Assembly: GCF_015533855.1 (NCBI RefSeq)
Contig: NZ_AP024154.1
Coordinates: 1,863,001-1,927,000, forward strand
Source: Echinicola sp. 20G
GTDB taxonomy: Bacteria > Bacteroidota > Bacteroidia > Cytophagales > Cyclobacteriaceae
Length of the DNA: 64,000 bases
Direction: 5' to 3'
The first letter of the stretch is position 1; each line of letters opens with the position of its first letter. The notes beneath the pieces are model-generated. The model saw only the letters and a program-made list of their open reading frames with translations. It searched no databases and was not told the DNA's origin. Shown here piece after piece: positions 44,676-53,563 of the stretch. The position numbers and the translations under genes were made by a program.

Positions 44676-46655
44676 ATGAAAAAGATTAAACCCCTAATGC
44701 TTGGGATATTGGCGGTTATGGCGCCTTTGTTCTTACAAGCCCAGCATGAACCTACCGAATTAGTAGTCGACTTGAATGAAAAAGTCTCTGATGTATCCCC
44801 GACCATGTGGGGGTTATTTTTTGAAGATATCAACTTCGCCGCGGATGGTGGGCTTTATGCCGAGATGATCAAGAATTATTCTTTCGAATTTGAAAACCCC
44901 ATGATGGGATGGGGCAGAGTAGAAGACCATGGCGCCAAGGGCTATGTTTTTAACCGCAAACATGAAGCTGCGGGAGCCAATCATAAATTTCTCCGAATGC
45001 AGCGTCTCAATGAAGAGGGAAATTTTGGGGTAAGCAACCAAGGATTCCGAGGAATCGCTGTCAAGGAAGGCTTAAAATATACTTTGACCTTCATTGCGAA
45101 AGTAGCCAAAGGACAGAACTTAACCGTTACGGCTAAACTATGGGATAAAAACCAGTTGATCGGAGAAGGGTCCGTTAGTGGATTTTCCGATGAATGGGCT
45201 GAATATGAGATTGAAATGACCTCTGCCAAGACTTTGGACGGGGCGGGATTTCAATTTCTGCTCGAGGGAGAAGGTGAATTAGACGTGGATATGATCAGCA
45301 TGTTTCCAGAGGATACTTGGAAAGGAAGAAAAAGAGGCTTAAGAAAAGATTTGGTTCAGCTTTTGGCGGACATGAATCCTGGATTTTTGAGGTTTCCGGG
45401 AGGATGTATCGTTGAAGGGTTTGACCTGGAAAACCGATATGAGTGGAAGAAGACCATCGGAAATATGGAAGACCGTGAGGTGATCAAAAACCGTTGGAAT
45501 ATTGAGTTTGCCCATCGAACTACACCGGATTATTACCAATCCTTTGGAATTGGTTTTTTCGAATATTTTCAGTTGTCAGAGGACATTGGCGCGGAACCAC
45601 TTCCTATTTTGAGTTGTGGACTGGCCTGTCAGTTCAATACTGGAGAGCAAGTACCTATAGGGGCCTTGGACGAATATGTAAACGATGCGTTGGACTTGAT
45701 TGAGTTTGCCAATGGGGCAGTGGACAGCAAATGGGGCGCTAAGCGGGCAGAAATGGGACACCCAGAGCCTTTTGGCTTGAAGTTTATTGGTGTAGGAAAT
45801 GAAAACTGGGGGCCTCAATACATTGAGAGAGCCAAGATTTTTGAGCAAGCCATCAAAGCTGCCTATCCAGAGGTGACGATTGTATCTACTTCAGGCCCTT
45901 TTCCTGATGGTAGAGAGTTTGAGTACCTTTGGGGAGAGTTGAGGGAGATGGATGCGGAACTGGTTGATGAACATTACTACAGACCTCCATCTTGGTTCAG
46001 GGAAAATGCCAGAAGGTATGATGACTATGATCGCAATGGTCCTAAGGTTTTTGCAGGGGAATATGCTGCGCACAGTACCACGGTAAGAGAAGATTTTAAA
46101 AGAAATAATTGGGAGGCGGCATTGTCAGAAGCGGCTTTTATGACGGGCTTGGAACGAAATGCTGATGTGGTAAGGCTGGCTTCATATGCTCCATTGTTTG
46201 CTCATGTGGATGGTTGGCAGTGGAATCCAGATATGATATGGTTTGATAATTTGCGTTCTTATGGCACGACCAATTACCAGGTGCAGAAGCTATTTTCTAC
46301 GAACCCTGGTACTCATGTATTGTCCATTACCCAGGAGGGTAATAGCCTGGCAGGGGAAAATGACTTATATGCATCAGCGACCATTGATGAAAATACCAAT
46401 GAGTTAATTTTTAAAATAGTCAATACTTCATCAGAAGCCAAGCAGGTCAGCATCAAGCTAGGCGGGAAATACAAAGGAAACGGGGTCGGTGAACTCCTGG
46501 AAATGGCCGACAAGGATCTGGAAGCCTATAACTCTTTGGATGACCCTGAAGCAGTAATCCCTGTAAGCAGATCCATAGAAGTGAACAAAAAAACTATCGA
46601 ACTGGAATTAAAAGGCCAATCTGTTAATGTTGGCAGAGTTAAGTTGACCAAATAA
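44676..46655 (+). CDS. Alpha-L-arabinofuranosidase, GH51
   Basis: Exo-enzyme releasing arabinofuranose from arabinan or arabinogalactan side chains of pectin. Signal peptide (LMLGILAVMAPLFLQAQ), then SPTMWGLFFEDINFAADGG. A CBM4_9-like insert (about 85-225, YTLTFIAKVAKGQNLTVTAK) sits within the N-terminal part. The TIM barrel carries FLRFPGGCIVEGF, the acid/base Glu in GVGNENWG and the nucleophile Glu in VFAGEYAAHS. A C-terminal beta-domain follows. The length of 659 residues matches secreted Bacteroidota GH51. The GH43 gene starts 12 nt downstream and overlaps a strong hairpin. Confidence 0.94.
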   Translation: MKKIKPLMLGILAVMAPLFLQAQHEPTELVVDLNEKVSDVSPTMWGLFFEDINFAADGGLYAEMIKNYSFEFENPMMGWGRVEDHGAKGYVFNRKHEAAGANHKFLRMQRLNEEGNFGVSNQGFRGIAVKEGLKYTLTFIAKVAKGQNLTVTAKLWDKNQLIGEGSVSGFSDEWAEYEIEMTSAKTLDGAGFQFLLEGEGELDVDMISMFPEDTWKGRKRGLRKDLVQLLADMNPGFLRFPGGCIVEGFDLENRYEWKKTIGNMEDREVIKNRWNIEFAHRTTPDYYQSFGIGFFEYFQLSEDIGAEPLPILSCGLACQFNTGEQVPIGALDEYVNDALDLIEFANGAVDSKWGAKRAEMGHPEPFGLKFIGVGNENWGPQYIERAKIFEQAIKAAYPEVTIVSTSGPFPDGREFEYLWGELREMDAELVDEHYYRPPSWFRENARRYDDYDRNGPKVFAGEYAAHSTTVREDFKRNNWEAALSEAAFMTGLERNADVVRLASYAPLFAHVDGWQWNPDMIWFDNLRSYGTTNYQVQKLFSTNPGTHVLSITQEGNSLAGENDLYASATIDENTNELIFKIVNTSSEAKQVSIKLGGKYKGNGVGELLEMADKDLEAYNSLDDPEAVIPVSRSIEVNKKTIELELKGQSVNVGRVKLTK

Positions 46656-46667
46656 ATCTAATTCAGC

Positions 46668-48200
46668 ATGTTGATTTTGGAGAATCATCAAAGTAAATGC
46701 AGACTGATCTTTCAGTCTGCATTTACTTTGATCTTAGTCTTTTTTTGGAGTGTAAATGTAGTGTTTGCTCAAAATGAAAGAAAGTTCAATCCCATTTTGC
46801 CGGACAATATTGCAGATCCCTCCATAGCCTATTTTGATGGAACCTACTATCTCTACGGCACGACAGATATTGACCAGGGATTGTCCAAAATGGGGCCTCC
46901 TGTTGTTTGGACTTCTAAGGACTTTGTGAATTGGAGCTTTGAAGGAACCATCCTAGAAAATATTGATTGGAACAAAGCTTACAATTTTGAGGATAAGGAG
47001 GGAAAACAAAAGTCAGGATTTTTCCGGTATTGGGCCCCTGGAAGACCGATCGAGAAAGATGGGAAGTATTATTTGTGGCCTACCATAGTGAAGCCGGATG
47101 ATCAAATGGGGATTTATGTGATGGTTGCAGACCACCCTACAGGTCCTTTTAAATTCCTCAATGGAGAGGGGCTTTCTTTTAACGGTTTTCAGATTTTGGA
47201 ACATGAAGCGAAGCCTATTATTGATGATATCGATGCGGAAGTTTTCGTTGAGGAGGATGGCACTGCTTATATTTATTGGAGAAGAAGAAAGGCCGCCAAA
47301 CTGAATGAAGATTGGACTGGATTGGAGGGAGAAGTTATGGATATCCAGACCAGCCATGGTGGATATTCTGAAGGACCGACAGTCTTTAAAAGAAATGATA
47401 TCTATTATTATCTCTATACCCTGTCAGGTCATGCAAATTATAAAAATGCCTACATGATCAGTAAAGAGGGGCCTTTAGGTCCTTTTGAAGCACCCGATGG
47501 GCCTGCCATTTTTATTCACTCGGATGGAAATACTGGAGTCTGGGGGCCAGGGCACGGCAATATCTTCCACGATCCACAAACTGGGAAATACATTTTTGCC
47601 TATTTGGAATATGGAGAAGGAGGAACAACCAGACAGGTTTTTGCCAATGAGATGAAGTTTAACTCTGATGGTACGATTAAGCCCATCCAAGTTGATTTCG
47701 AAGGAATTGGTTATTTAGGAAATCCATCCAAAGAGGGAACCAATGTAGCCTTTAGTGCTAAAGCAAGTGCTTCTTCCAGCAAAAAGGCCAAGGAAGTAGA
47801 GGCTAAGATGGATTTGAATCCAAATAATTTGGCCGGAGGAACAAGTCCCAGAGAACTGACCAAACAAAAGGTATTTACTTATGAGGCGAAGAATGCCACA
47901 GATGAAAGTAATTATACCCGATGGGTTGCAGAGGCAGGTGATGAAAATCCTTGGTTGCAAATCGATTTGGGTAAGAAGCGGCAGATCAAAAGAATTAGCT
48001 TGGCATTTGTGCATCCGGTATATGGACATGCTTTTGAAATACTAGGTTCTGAAGATGGTGAAAATTGGAAAAAGGTACATGAACAATCAGAACCTGAAAT
48101 CAAGACCCCGCACGATATAAAAGTCAAAACGGGGGCAAGGTATTTAAAGGTAATTATCTTAGCTGGACATCCTGGAATTTGGGAAATGAAAGTTTACTAG
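46668..48200 (+). CDS. GH43 glycosidase with C-terminal F5/8-type-C (CBM32-like) domain
   Basis: Inverting glycosidase, probably on arabinan, galactan or related side chains. The five-bladed propeller shows the catalytic set: Asp base in NIADPSIAYFDGTYYLYG, pKa-modulating Asp in DDIDAEVFVEEDGTAYIYW and acid Glu in GYSEGPTVFKRNDIYYYLYT. PGHGNIFHD is typical. Residues about 390-510 form an F5/8C module (YTRWVAEAGDENPWLQIDLG, FEILGSEDGENWKKVHEQ). The signal peptide (AFTLILVFFWSVNVVFAQ) is encoded by DNA that also forms a perfect 21-bp hairpin (46687-46732), and no alternative in-frame start exists downstream of it. GH43 subfamily not determined. Confidence 0.92.
   Translation: MLILENHQSKCRLIFQSAFTLILVFFWSVNVVFAQNERKFNPILPDNIADPSIAYFDGTYYLYGTTDIDQGLSKMGPPVVWTSKDFVNWSFEGTILENIDWNKAYNFEDKEGKQKSGFFRYWAPGRPIEKDGKYYLWPTIVKPDDQMGIYVMVADHPTGPFKFLNGEGLSFNGFQILEHEAKPIIDDIDAEVFVEEDGTAYIYWRRRKAAKLNEDWTGLEGEVMDIQTSHGGYSEGPTVFKRNDIYYYLYTLSGHANYKNAYMISKEGPLGPFEAPDGPAIFIHSDGNTGVWGPGHGNIFHDPQTGKYIFAYLEYGEGGTTRQVFANEMKFNSDGTIKPIQVDFEGIGYLGNPSKEGTNVAFSAKASASSSKKAKEVEAKMDLNPNNLAGGTSPRELTKQKVFTYEAKNATDESNYTRWVAEAGDENPWLQIDLGKKRQIKRISLAFVHPVYGHAFEILGSEDGENWKKVHEQSEPEIKTPHDIKVKTGARYLKVIILAGHPGIWEMKVY
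46687..46732 (+). other. Perfect 21-bp hairpin inside the GH43 signal-peptide codons
   Basis: The arm 46687-46707 (begins ATCAAAGTAAATG) and its exact complement 46712-46732 surround the 4-nt loop TCTT. It starts 19 nt after the A of the start codon and 31 nt after the GH51 stop. A T-rich run (TTTTTTT at 46740-46746) follows a few bases downstream, giving it terminator character. Confidence 0.85.
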
Positions 48201-48207
48201 AAGATTT

Positions 48208-48234
48208 AGCCAACCTCTCGGGGTTGGCTTTTTT
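48208..48234 (+). terminator. Rho-independent terminator after GH43
   Basis: AGCCAACC (48208-48215) pairs with GGTTGGCT (48222-48229), a 6-nt loop, then a run of six T. It begins 7 nt after the stop codon. Confidence 0.9.
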
Positions 48235-48250
48235 GTTTACGGATTCTGCT

Positions 48251-48300
48251 GATTTTCACAGATATTAAATACCTAATTGGCATTGAATATCTGTGAAATC
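48251..48300. repeat. ACAGAT-family inverted repeat
   Basis: GATTTTCACAGATATT (48251-48266) and AATATCTGTGAAATC (48286-48300) are complementary over 15 bp with one extra T. It lies just past the GH43 terminator. The core CACAGAT/ATCTGTG is shared with the repeat at 9908-9949. Confidence 0.55.
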
Positions 48301-48364
48301 CGAGTTGCCTGTGGATAGATTTTGACGGGATAGTACAGGATAGCCCCAGCTCCTATTCTTTCTA

Positions 48365-48394
48365 CCTTGGTTTTGAAACAAGGGAGATCCCTTG
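48365..48394 (+). promoter_or_regulatory. Mutually exclusive dyads upstream of the BNR-repeat gene
   Basis: CCTTG (48365-48369) can pair with CAAGG (48379-48383), but the same CAAGGG (48379-48384) can instead pair with CCCTTG (48389-48394). The pair lies 41 nt before the next start codon. Confidence 0.3.
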
Positions 48395-48434
48395 ACTTTT
48401 ATCATGTCAACTAACCCAAAATCAATTCCGAGTC

Positions 48435-49574
48435 ATGAAAAAAAATAGCTTATGGATATACTGCCTCGCCTCCTTGACTTTACTGGGCTCTTGTGTGCAG
48501 GAAAAACAAAAAGTAAGCTGGAGAGATGGTATTCTTGTAGATGAATTTATATATGAGGAAGCACCCTACCCTTCTTGTCATGCTGCCACAATAGCAGAAA
48601 CTTCAGATGGACTTGTAGCCGCTTGGTTTGGCGGAACCCATGAAAGAAATCCTGATGTAGGCATATGGTTAAGCCACCATAAGGATGGTCAATGGACACC
48701 ATCTGTTGAAGTGGCCAATGGCGTGATCAATGACACTTTGCGATATCCAACTTGGAATCCAGTGCTTTATCAGGTGCCAGATGGTGATTTACAACTTTAT
48801 TATAAAGTGGGACCACATCCTTCCAAATGGTGGGGAATGATGATGAGCTCAAAGGACGGAGGACAGAGCTGGTCTGCCCCAAAGGTACTTCCTGACAGTA
48901 CGGTAGGGCCTGTAAAAAACAAACCTGTTTTGTTGGATAATGGGGATTTGATAGCTCCTTCAAGTACAGAAGGGGATGGTTGGAATATCCATTTTGAGGT
49001 TTCACCAGACTTTGGGGAAACTTGGGAAATAGTTGGTCCAATTGGTCGTGGAGAAGATGACATTAACGCCATTCAGCCAAGTGTGTTGGATCATGGAAAC
49101 GGTAAGCTTCAGATTTTGGCCAGAACACGCAATAGGGCTGTAGGAACTTCTTGGTCCGAGGATTATGGACAAACTTGGACTCCTTTGGAAAAATCCAATT
49201 TGCCAAATAACAATTCCGGAACAGATGCAGTGACCTTAGTAGATGGAAGACATCTTTTGGTTTATAATCATGTTCTGCCTCCCGGAGATAAAGCAAAAGG
49301 TCCAAGAACTCCTTTGAATGTATCCATTTCTAATGATGGAATCAACTGGGAAGCTTCACTGGTTTTGGAAGATTCAGAAATCAGCCAATACTCCTATCCA
49401 GCGATTATACAGTCATCTGATGGTATGGTGCACATTGTATATACTTGGAGAAGAGAGCGGATCAAACATGTGAAAATTGATCCAGATAGGTTGACCTCGT
49501 TGCCGATCAAAGATGGAGTTTGGCCCAAGCTTCCCGAAGAGGCGACCACCATAGAAGAAGCTGTTGAAGAATGA
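48435..49574 (+). CDS. BNR/Asp-box (sialidase-fold) lipoprotein
   Basis: 379 residues; lipobox LLGSC. A six-bladed sialidase-fold propeller is indicated by four Asp-box motifs: SSKDGGQSWSAP, SPDFGETWEI, SEDYGQTWTP and SNDGINWEAS. The N-terminal YPSCHAATIAETSDGLVAAW and TRNRAVGTSW fit the BNR_2 family commonly found in pectin loci. Nothing in the gene neighbourhood concerns sialic acid, so the enzyme probably acts on, or only binds, a pectic sugar. The stop overlaps the start of the next gene (ATGA), so the two are translationally coupled. Confidence 0.8.
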   Translation: MKKNSLWIYCLASLTLLGSCVQEKQKVSWRDGILVDEFIYEEAPYPSCHAATIAETSDGLVAAWFGGTHERNPDVGIWLSHHKDGQWTPSVEVANGVINDTLRYPTWNPVLYQVPDGDLQLYYKVGPHPSKWWGMMMSSKDGGQSWSAPKVLPDSTVGPVKNKPVLLDNGDLIAPSSTEGDGWNIHFEVSPDFGETWEIVGPIGRGEDDINAIQPSVLDHGNGKLQILARTRNRAVGTSWSEDYGQTWTPLEKSNLPNNNSGTDAVTLVDGRHLLVYNHVLPPGDKAKGPRTPLNVSISNDGINWEASLVLEDSEISQYSYPAIIQSSDGMVHIVYTWRRERIKHVKIDPDRLTSLPIKDGVWPKLPEEATTIEEAVEE

Positions 49575-50527
49575 AAGAAGGCATAAATAAAGGTTTTAAA
49601 AGGAAGAGATTCGTGAGTAATTTTAAAAGAAGAAGTTTTATCAAATCTTTGGCGCTGATTGGCGGAGGGATAGTTTTTGGTCAGGCTTTAGCTGCCTGTA
49701 CATCCAGCAAGGCAATGACTGGTTTGGCAAAGAAGCGCTATCAAATAGCAGTTTGTGACTGGATGATCCTCAAACGCCAAAAACTCAGTGCCCTGGCCTT
49801 AGCCAATGAGATCAATGCAGACGGTATAGAGTTGGATATGGGGGGATTGGGTAATCGTGATACTTTTGACAGCAAATTGGGAGATGCACAAACACGTCAA
49901 CAGTTTTTGGAAGAAGCCCAAAAACAAGGTGTTGGGTTTAGCTCCATTGCCATGTCAGGTTTTTATGCCCAGTCTTTTGCCGAGCGTCCAACTGTCCCGC
50001 AAATGGTACAGGATACAGTTGACACCATGAAGGGGATGCACATCAAAGTGGCTTATTTGCCTTTGGGGGTTCAAGGGGATTTGGTCAAACACCCAGAACT
50101 CAGGCCTGCGATAGTAGAAAGGCTCAAGATGGCCGGGGCCAAAGCCCAGGAAGCCGGAGGTGTTATCGCTGTAGAAACAGCCTTGGATGCAGCTGGAGAA
50201 GTGGAGTTGTTAAAAGAAATAGGATCACCAGGAGTGAAAATATCTTTCAACTTCGCAAATGCCATCAAGAACGGGAAAGATATTCCTACGGAACTGAAAA
50301 AATTGGGAGCAGAAAACATTGCCCAAATTCACTGCTCCAATACTGATGGTGAGCTGATCCAAAATGACCCTGCTTTGGATATGCCTACGATCAAGAAGAC
50401 CCTGGACAAGATGGGCTGGTCAGGTTGGTTGATCATTGAACGCTCAAGGGATACGGATGATGTTCATAATGTCCGCGCGAATTATGGGGGCAATGTAGCT
50501 TACATGAAGTCAGTGTTCCAAGGTTAA
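49571..50527 (+). CDS. Sugar phosphate isomerase/epimerase-like TIM barrel, Tat lipoprotein
   Basis: 318 residues of the AP-endonuclease-2/xylose-isomerase-like fold. The N-terminus has a Tat motif (KRRSFIKSLALIGGG, Arg 20-21) and a lipobox (LAAC, Cys 43), so the protein is folded in the cytoplasm and anchored outside it. The barrel shows ADGIELDMGG, a metal-site Glu in VIAVETALDA, IHCSNTDGE (His) and LIIERSRD (Glu). The region that normally supplies Asp and His (often as DVGN or DxGH) reads ISFNFANAIKNG, with Asn instead of Asp. It may therefore be a non-catalytic or altered-specificity member. The start is fixed by the ATGA overlap with the upstream gene. Confidence 0.8.
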   Translation: MKEGINKGFKRKRFVSNFKRRSFIKSLALIGGGIVFGQALAACTSSKAMTGLAKKRYQIAVCDWMILKRQKLSALALANEINADGIELDMGGLGNRDTFDSKLGDAQTRQQFLEEAQKQGVGFSSIAMSGFYAQSFAERPTVPQMVQDTVDTMKGMHIKVAYLPLGVQGDLVKHPELRPAIVERLKMAGAKAQEAGGVIAVETALDAAGEVELLKEIGSPGVKISFNFANAIKNGKDIPTELKKLGAENIAQIHCSNTDGELIQNDPALDMPTIKKTLDKMGWSGWLIIERSRDTDDVHNVRANYGGNVAYMKSVFQG

Positions 50528-50588
50528 CTTACAACCCAAGATTTTACACATTATAGTTCTTCTTGCATTTACCCAAAACTAACCAGGC

Positions 50589-53339
50589 ATGAAATTACTG
50601 ATTCGACTTTTAGTAGCAGTCCTTTTGCTATCTGCATGTCATTCACGAGAAAAAATTACTATCCTCACGACTGAAAACGCTTCCAACAGGGTGAGGTTTG
50701 GAGCAGAGCAGCTTGTAAAGGCGCTGGAGGCTAACAACAAGTATGAAGTCAAATTAGAAAAACTAGGTGCTGAGAAAATAAAGGGTAAGGCCATTGTCAT
50801 CGGGGAGCAAGGAGATTCAGTTTTGGTTCGGTGGAAGAAAGAGAATTTACGGGGAATAAATGATGGAGAGCTTGTTGGAAAAGAGGCATTTCAAATAAGA
50901 AGTATAGGAGAAAGTATCTTGTTGGTGGAAGGTGTAGATGGTTCAGGCGCATTATATGGCGCAATTGAGTTGACCGATCAACTTAAAGCATCAGGGACAA
51001 TCGACTATCAGCAAGAATTGGTAGACGCGCCGGAGATGGTCCTTCGCGGAGCCTGTATTGGTTTACAGAAGACCTCATATTTACCAGGGCGAGGTGTATA
51101 TGAATACCCTTATACCCCTGAAAATTTCCCTTGGTTTTACGATAAGGAACTTTGGATAGACTATTTGGACATGTTGGTGAATAACCGCATGAATTCCCTT
51201 TATCTTTGGAACGGCCACCCTTTTGCTTCTTTGGTAAAACTGGAGGAATATCCATTTGCTGTAGAAGTGGATGATGAAACATTCAAGAAAAATGAAGAAA
51301 TGTTTCGTTTTATCACAGAGGAAGCCGATAAGCGGGGGATTTGGGTAATACAAATGTTTTACAATATCATTGTTTCCAAGCCTTTTGCGGAACATTATGG
51401 CATTAAGACCCAAGATCGAAGTCGCCCAATTATTCCATATATAGCAGATTACACTCAAAAATCAATTGCGGCATTTATTGAGAAATACCCCAATGTAGGC
51501 TTACTTGTGGCGCTGGGAGAGGCCATGTCTGGTGAGGAAAATGATGTGCAGTGGTTTACTGAAACCATCATTCCGGGTGTAAAGGATGGTCTGAAAGCAT
51601 TGGGGCGAACCGATGAACCTCCAATTATTTTGAGGGCTCATGACACCAATGCCCCATTGGTCATGGAGAAGGCATTACCCCTTTACCATAACCTTTATAC
51701 CACTCATAAATACAACGGTGAGTCACTGACGACCTACCAACCCAGAGGCCCTTGGACAGCTATCCACAAAAGTCTAAGTTCCAAGGGTAACATTCATATT
51801 TCCAATGTTCATATTTTAGCCAATTTGGAGCCGTTTCGATACGGATCACCGGACTTTATCCAAAAGAGCGTGCAAGCCATGCATGATGTACATGGAGCCA
51901 ATGCTTTGCATCTTTACCCACAGGCATCCTACTGGGATTGGCCATACACAGCAGATAAAATTGAAGGAGATGAGCGGCTTTTACAGATCGATAGGGATTG
52001 GATTTGGTATAAGGCTTGGGGGCGTTATGCTTGGAATTGTCGAAGAGATCGTGATGAAGAGATTGACTATTGGAGTCAATTGTTAGGCGAAGAATACGGG
52101 GCTGGAGAGGAAGTTGGGAGGCAAATATTAACAGCCTATGAAGAGGCAGGCGAAATTGCACCCAAACTTCTGAGGAAGTTCGGGATCACCGAGGGTAATC
52201 GCCAAACTCTCTTGCTGGGGATGTTTGGCAGCCAATTGATCAACCCCTACAAGTGGAGGGTATATCCTGGCTTTCATTCTTCTTGTGGCCCTTTGGGTGA
52301 AATCCTGATCGAATATGCCGAAAAAGAACATAAGGGCTTAGCTCATGAAGGGGAAATCCCCCCTCAGCTGATAGCAGAAGTCGTAGAACATGGAAGACGG
52401 GCAGTAGAGGCCATTGATGCTGCTGCGCTTCAGATTACGTCCAATGAGAGTGAATTTGCCCGCCTCCAAAATGATATACACAGTTATCAAGCTTTTGCAC
52501 AGTTTTTCTCTGAGAAGGTGAAAGCAGCCATGCAGGTGTTGGAATTCAAATATTCAGGAGATGTGGCGGATTTGGAAGAAGCGTTGCCTCACTTGGAAAA
52601 AAGTGTCCTCCATTATAAGGAGTTGGTAGCACTGACCAAAGACAGCTACTGGTATGCCAATAGCATGCAAACCTCCATGAGAAGGATTCCCATTGGTGGA
52701 GATAATGGGAAAAATAAGCATTGGTCAGAATTACTTCCTCATTATGAAAAGGAATTGGCCAGTTTTAAAAGAAACATCACTTTATTAAGTGACAGGGATG
52801 ATGGAGAACTACCTGTCCAAAAGGGTAAGCCCTGGGAAAATGCAGCCATAGATTGGAAAACAGAGTATCCAACTTTTGAAGTCAAGTCAGGTCAAAAAGT
52901 CTTTAGTGATAGCCCAAGCAAAATCACCCAAATGGCTGAGGAGCTTAGTAACTTAAATGGCTTATTACTTTCATCTGAAAAATTGGATGAAGAGGGGATT
53001 AAGCTTGAATTTACAGCTAAGCAACCCTTGAAGTTGGTTTTAGGCTATTTTAATACTGGCGACAAACATTTTCTTACTCCACCCACCTTGGAAACCAATG
53101 CCATGGGTAATATGCGTGGAGAAGCTGAAGTTCAACTTGCCAATGCCATGCAGGTAGAGGGTATGCCACCCCTAAATATCCATACCTATTTATTTGAGGC
53201 TGGGGAAAATAAATTGGTTTTGGAAGATGGTAAAGTATTGATCTTAGGGGCTATAGAAGCAGACCAAGAAATCACTTCAAGAGATGTTGGACTTATTGGA
53301 GACGAGCAAAAAGTAGCTGTAGATTGGGTGTTTTATTAA
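50589..53339 (+). CDS. Large alpha-uronidase-like lipoprotein (GH67/GH20-type layout), probable glycosidase
   Basis: 916 residues; signal peptide ending LLSAC. The N-terminal 130 residues have the alpha-glucuronidase-N-like fold (NRVRFGAEQLVKALEANNKY, GVDGSGALYGAIELTDQ). A TIM-barrel core follows with LRGACIGLQKTSYLPGRGVY, MLVNNRMNSLYLWNGHPF, GIWVIQMFYNIIVSKPFAEH and VALGEAMSGEENDVQWF, which holds candidate acidic catalytic residues. A long helical region and a C-terminal beta-domain complete it. Similar proteins are annotated as alpha-galacturonidase-like in Bacteroidota. In a pectin locus, galacturonidase activity is plausible but unproven. It is encoded 61 nt after the isomerase-like gene. 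Confidence 0.75.
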   Translation: MKLLIRLLVAVLLLSACHSREKITILTTENASNRVRFGAEQLVKALEANNKYEVKLEKLGAEKIKGKAIVIGEQGDSVLVRWKKENLRGINDGELVGKEAFQIRSIGESILLVEGVDGSGALYGAIELTDQLKASGTIDYQQELVDAPEMVLRGACIGLQKTSYLPGRGVYEYPYTPENFPWFYDKELWIDYLDMLVNNRMNSLYLWNGHPFASLVKLEEYPFAVEVDDETFKKNEEMFRFITEEADKRGIWVIQMFYNIIVSKPFAEHYGIKTQDRSRPIIPYIADYTQKSIAAFIEKYPNVGLLVALGEAMSGEENDVQWFTETIIPGVKDGLKALGRTDEPPIILRAHDTNAPLVMEKALPLYHNLYTTHKYNGESLTTYQPRGPWTAIHKSLSSKGNIHISNVHILANLEPFRYGSPDFIQKSVQAMHDVHGANALHLYPQASYWDWPYTADKIEGDERLLQIDRDWIWYKAWGRYAWNCRRDRDEEIDYWSQLLGEEYGAGEEVGRQILTAYEEAGEIAPKLLRKFGITEGNRQTLLLGMFGSQLINPYKWRVYPGFHSSCGPLGEILIEYAEKEHKGLAHEGEIPPQLIAEVVEHGRRAVEAIDAAALQITSNESEFARLQNDIHSYQAFAQFFSEKVKAAMQVLEFKYSGDVADLEEALPHLEKSVLHYKELVALTKDSYWYANSMQTSMRRIPIGGDNGKNKHWSELLPHYEKELASFKRNITLLSDRDDGELPVQKGKPWENAAIDWKTEYPTFEVKSGQKVFSDSPSKITQMAEELSNLNGLLLSSEKLDEEGIKLEFTAKQPLKLVLGYFNTGDKHFLTPPTLETNAMGNMRGEAEVQLANAMQVEGMPPLNIHTYLFEAGENKLVLEDGKVLILGAIEADQEITSRDVGLIGDEQKVAVDWVFY

Positions 53340-53563
53340 AAGTGATCTGAAAAGACTTTGATGGGTGAAATCAATCATGTAGCTAAAAGTCTTCCTCGAT
53401 TTTAGAAGAATATAGATGTTTTTTAAGGTATTTGATCTAAAGATATTTTGCTTACGGGGAGCGGTAAAATGTTTGAAAACCTTCTTTTCTAGAAAACTGT
53501 GTATTATTTTACAAGTGAGAGCCTACCAGAAACCCCTCTCGATATGGATTTATAAATTGAATT

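Noticed and set aside
48435..49574. Calling the BNR protein a true sialidase
   Set aside because: Only the propeller repeats are visible, no sialic acid genes are nearby, and the context is pectin.
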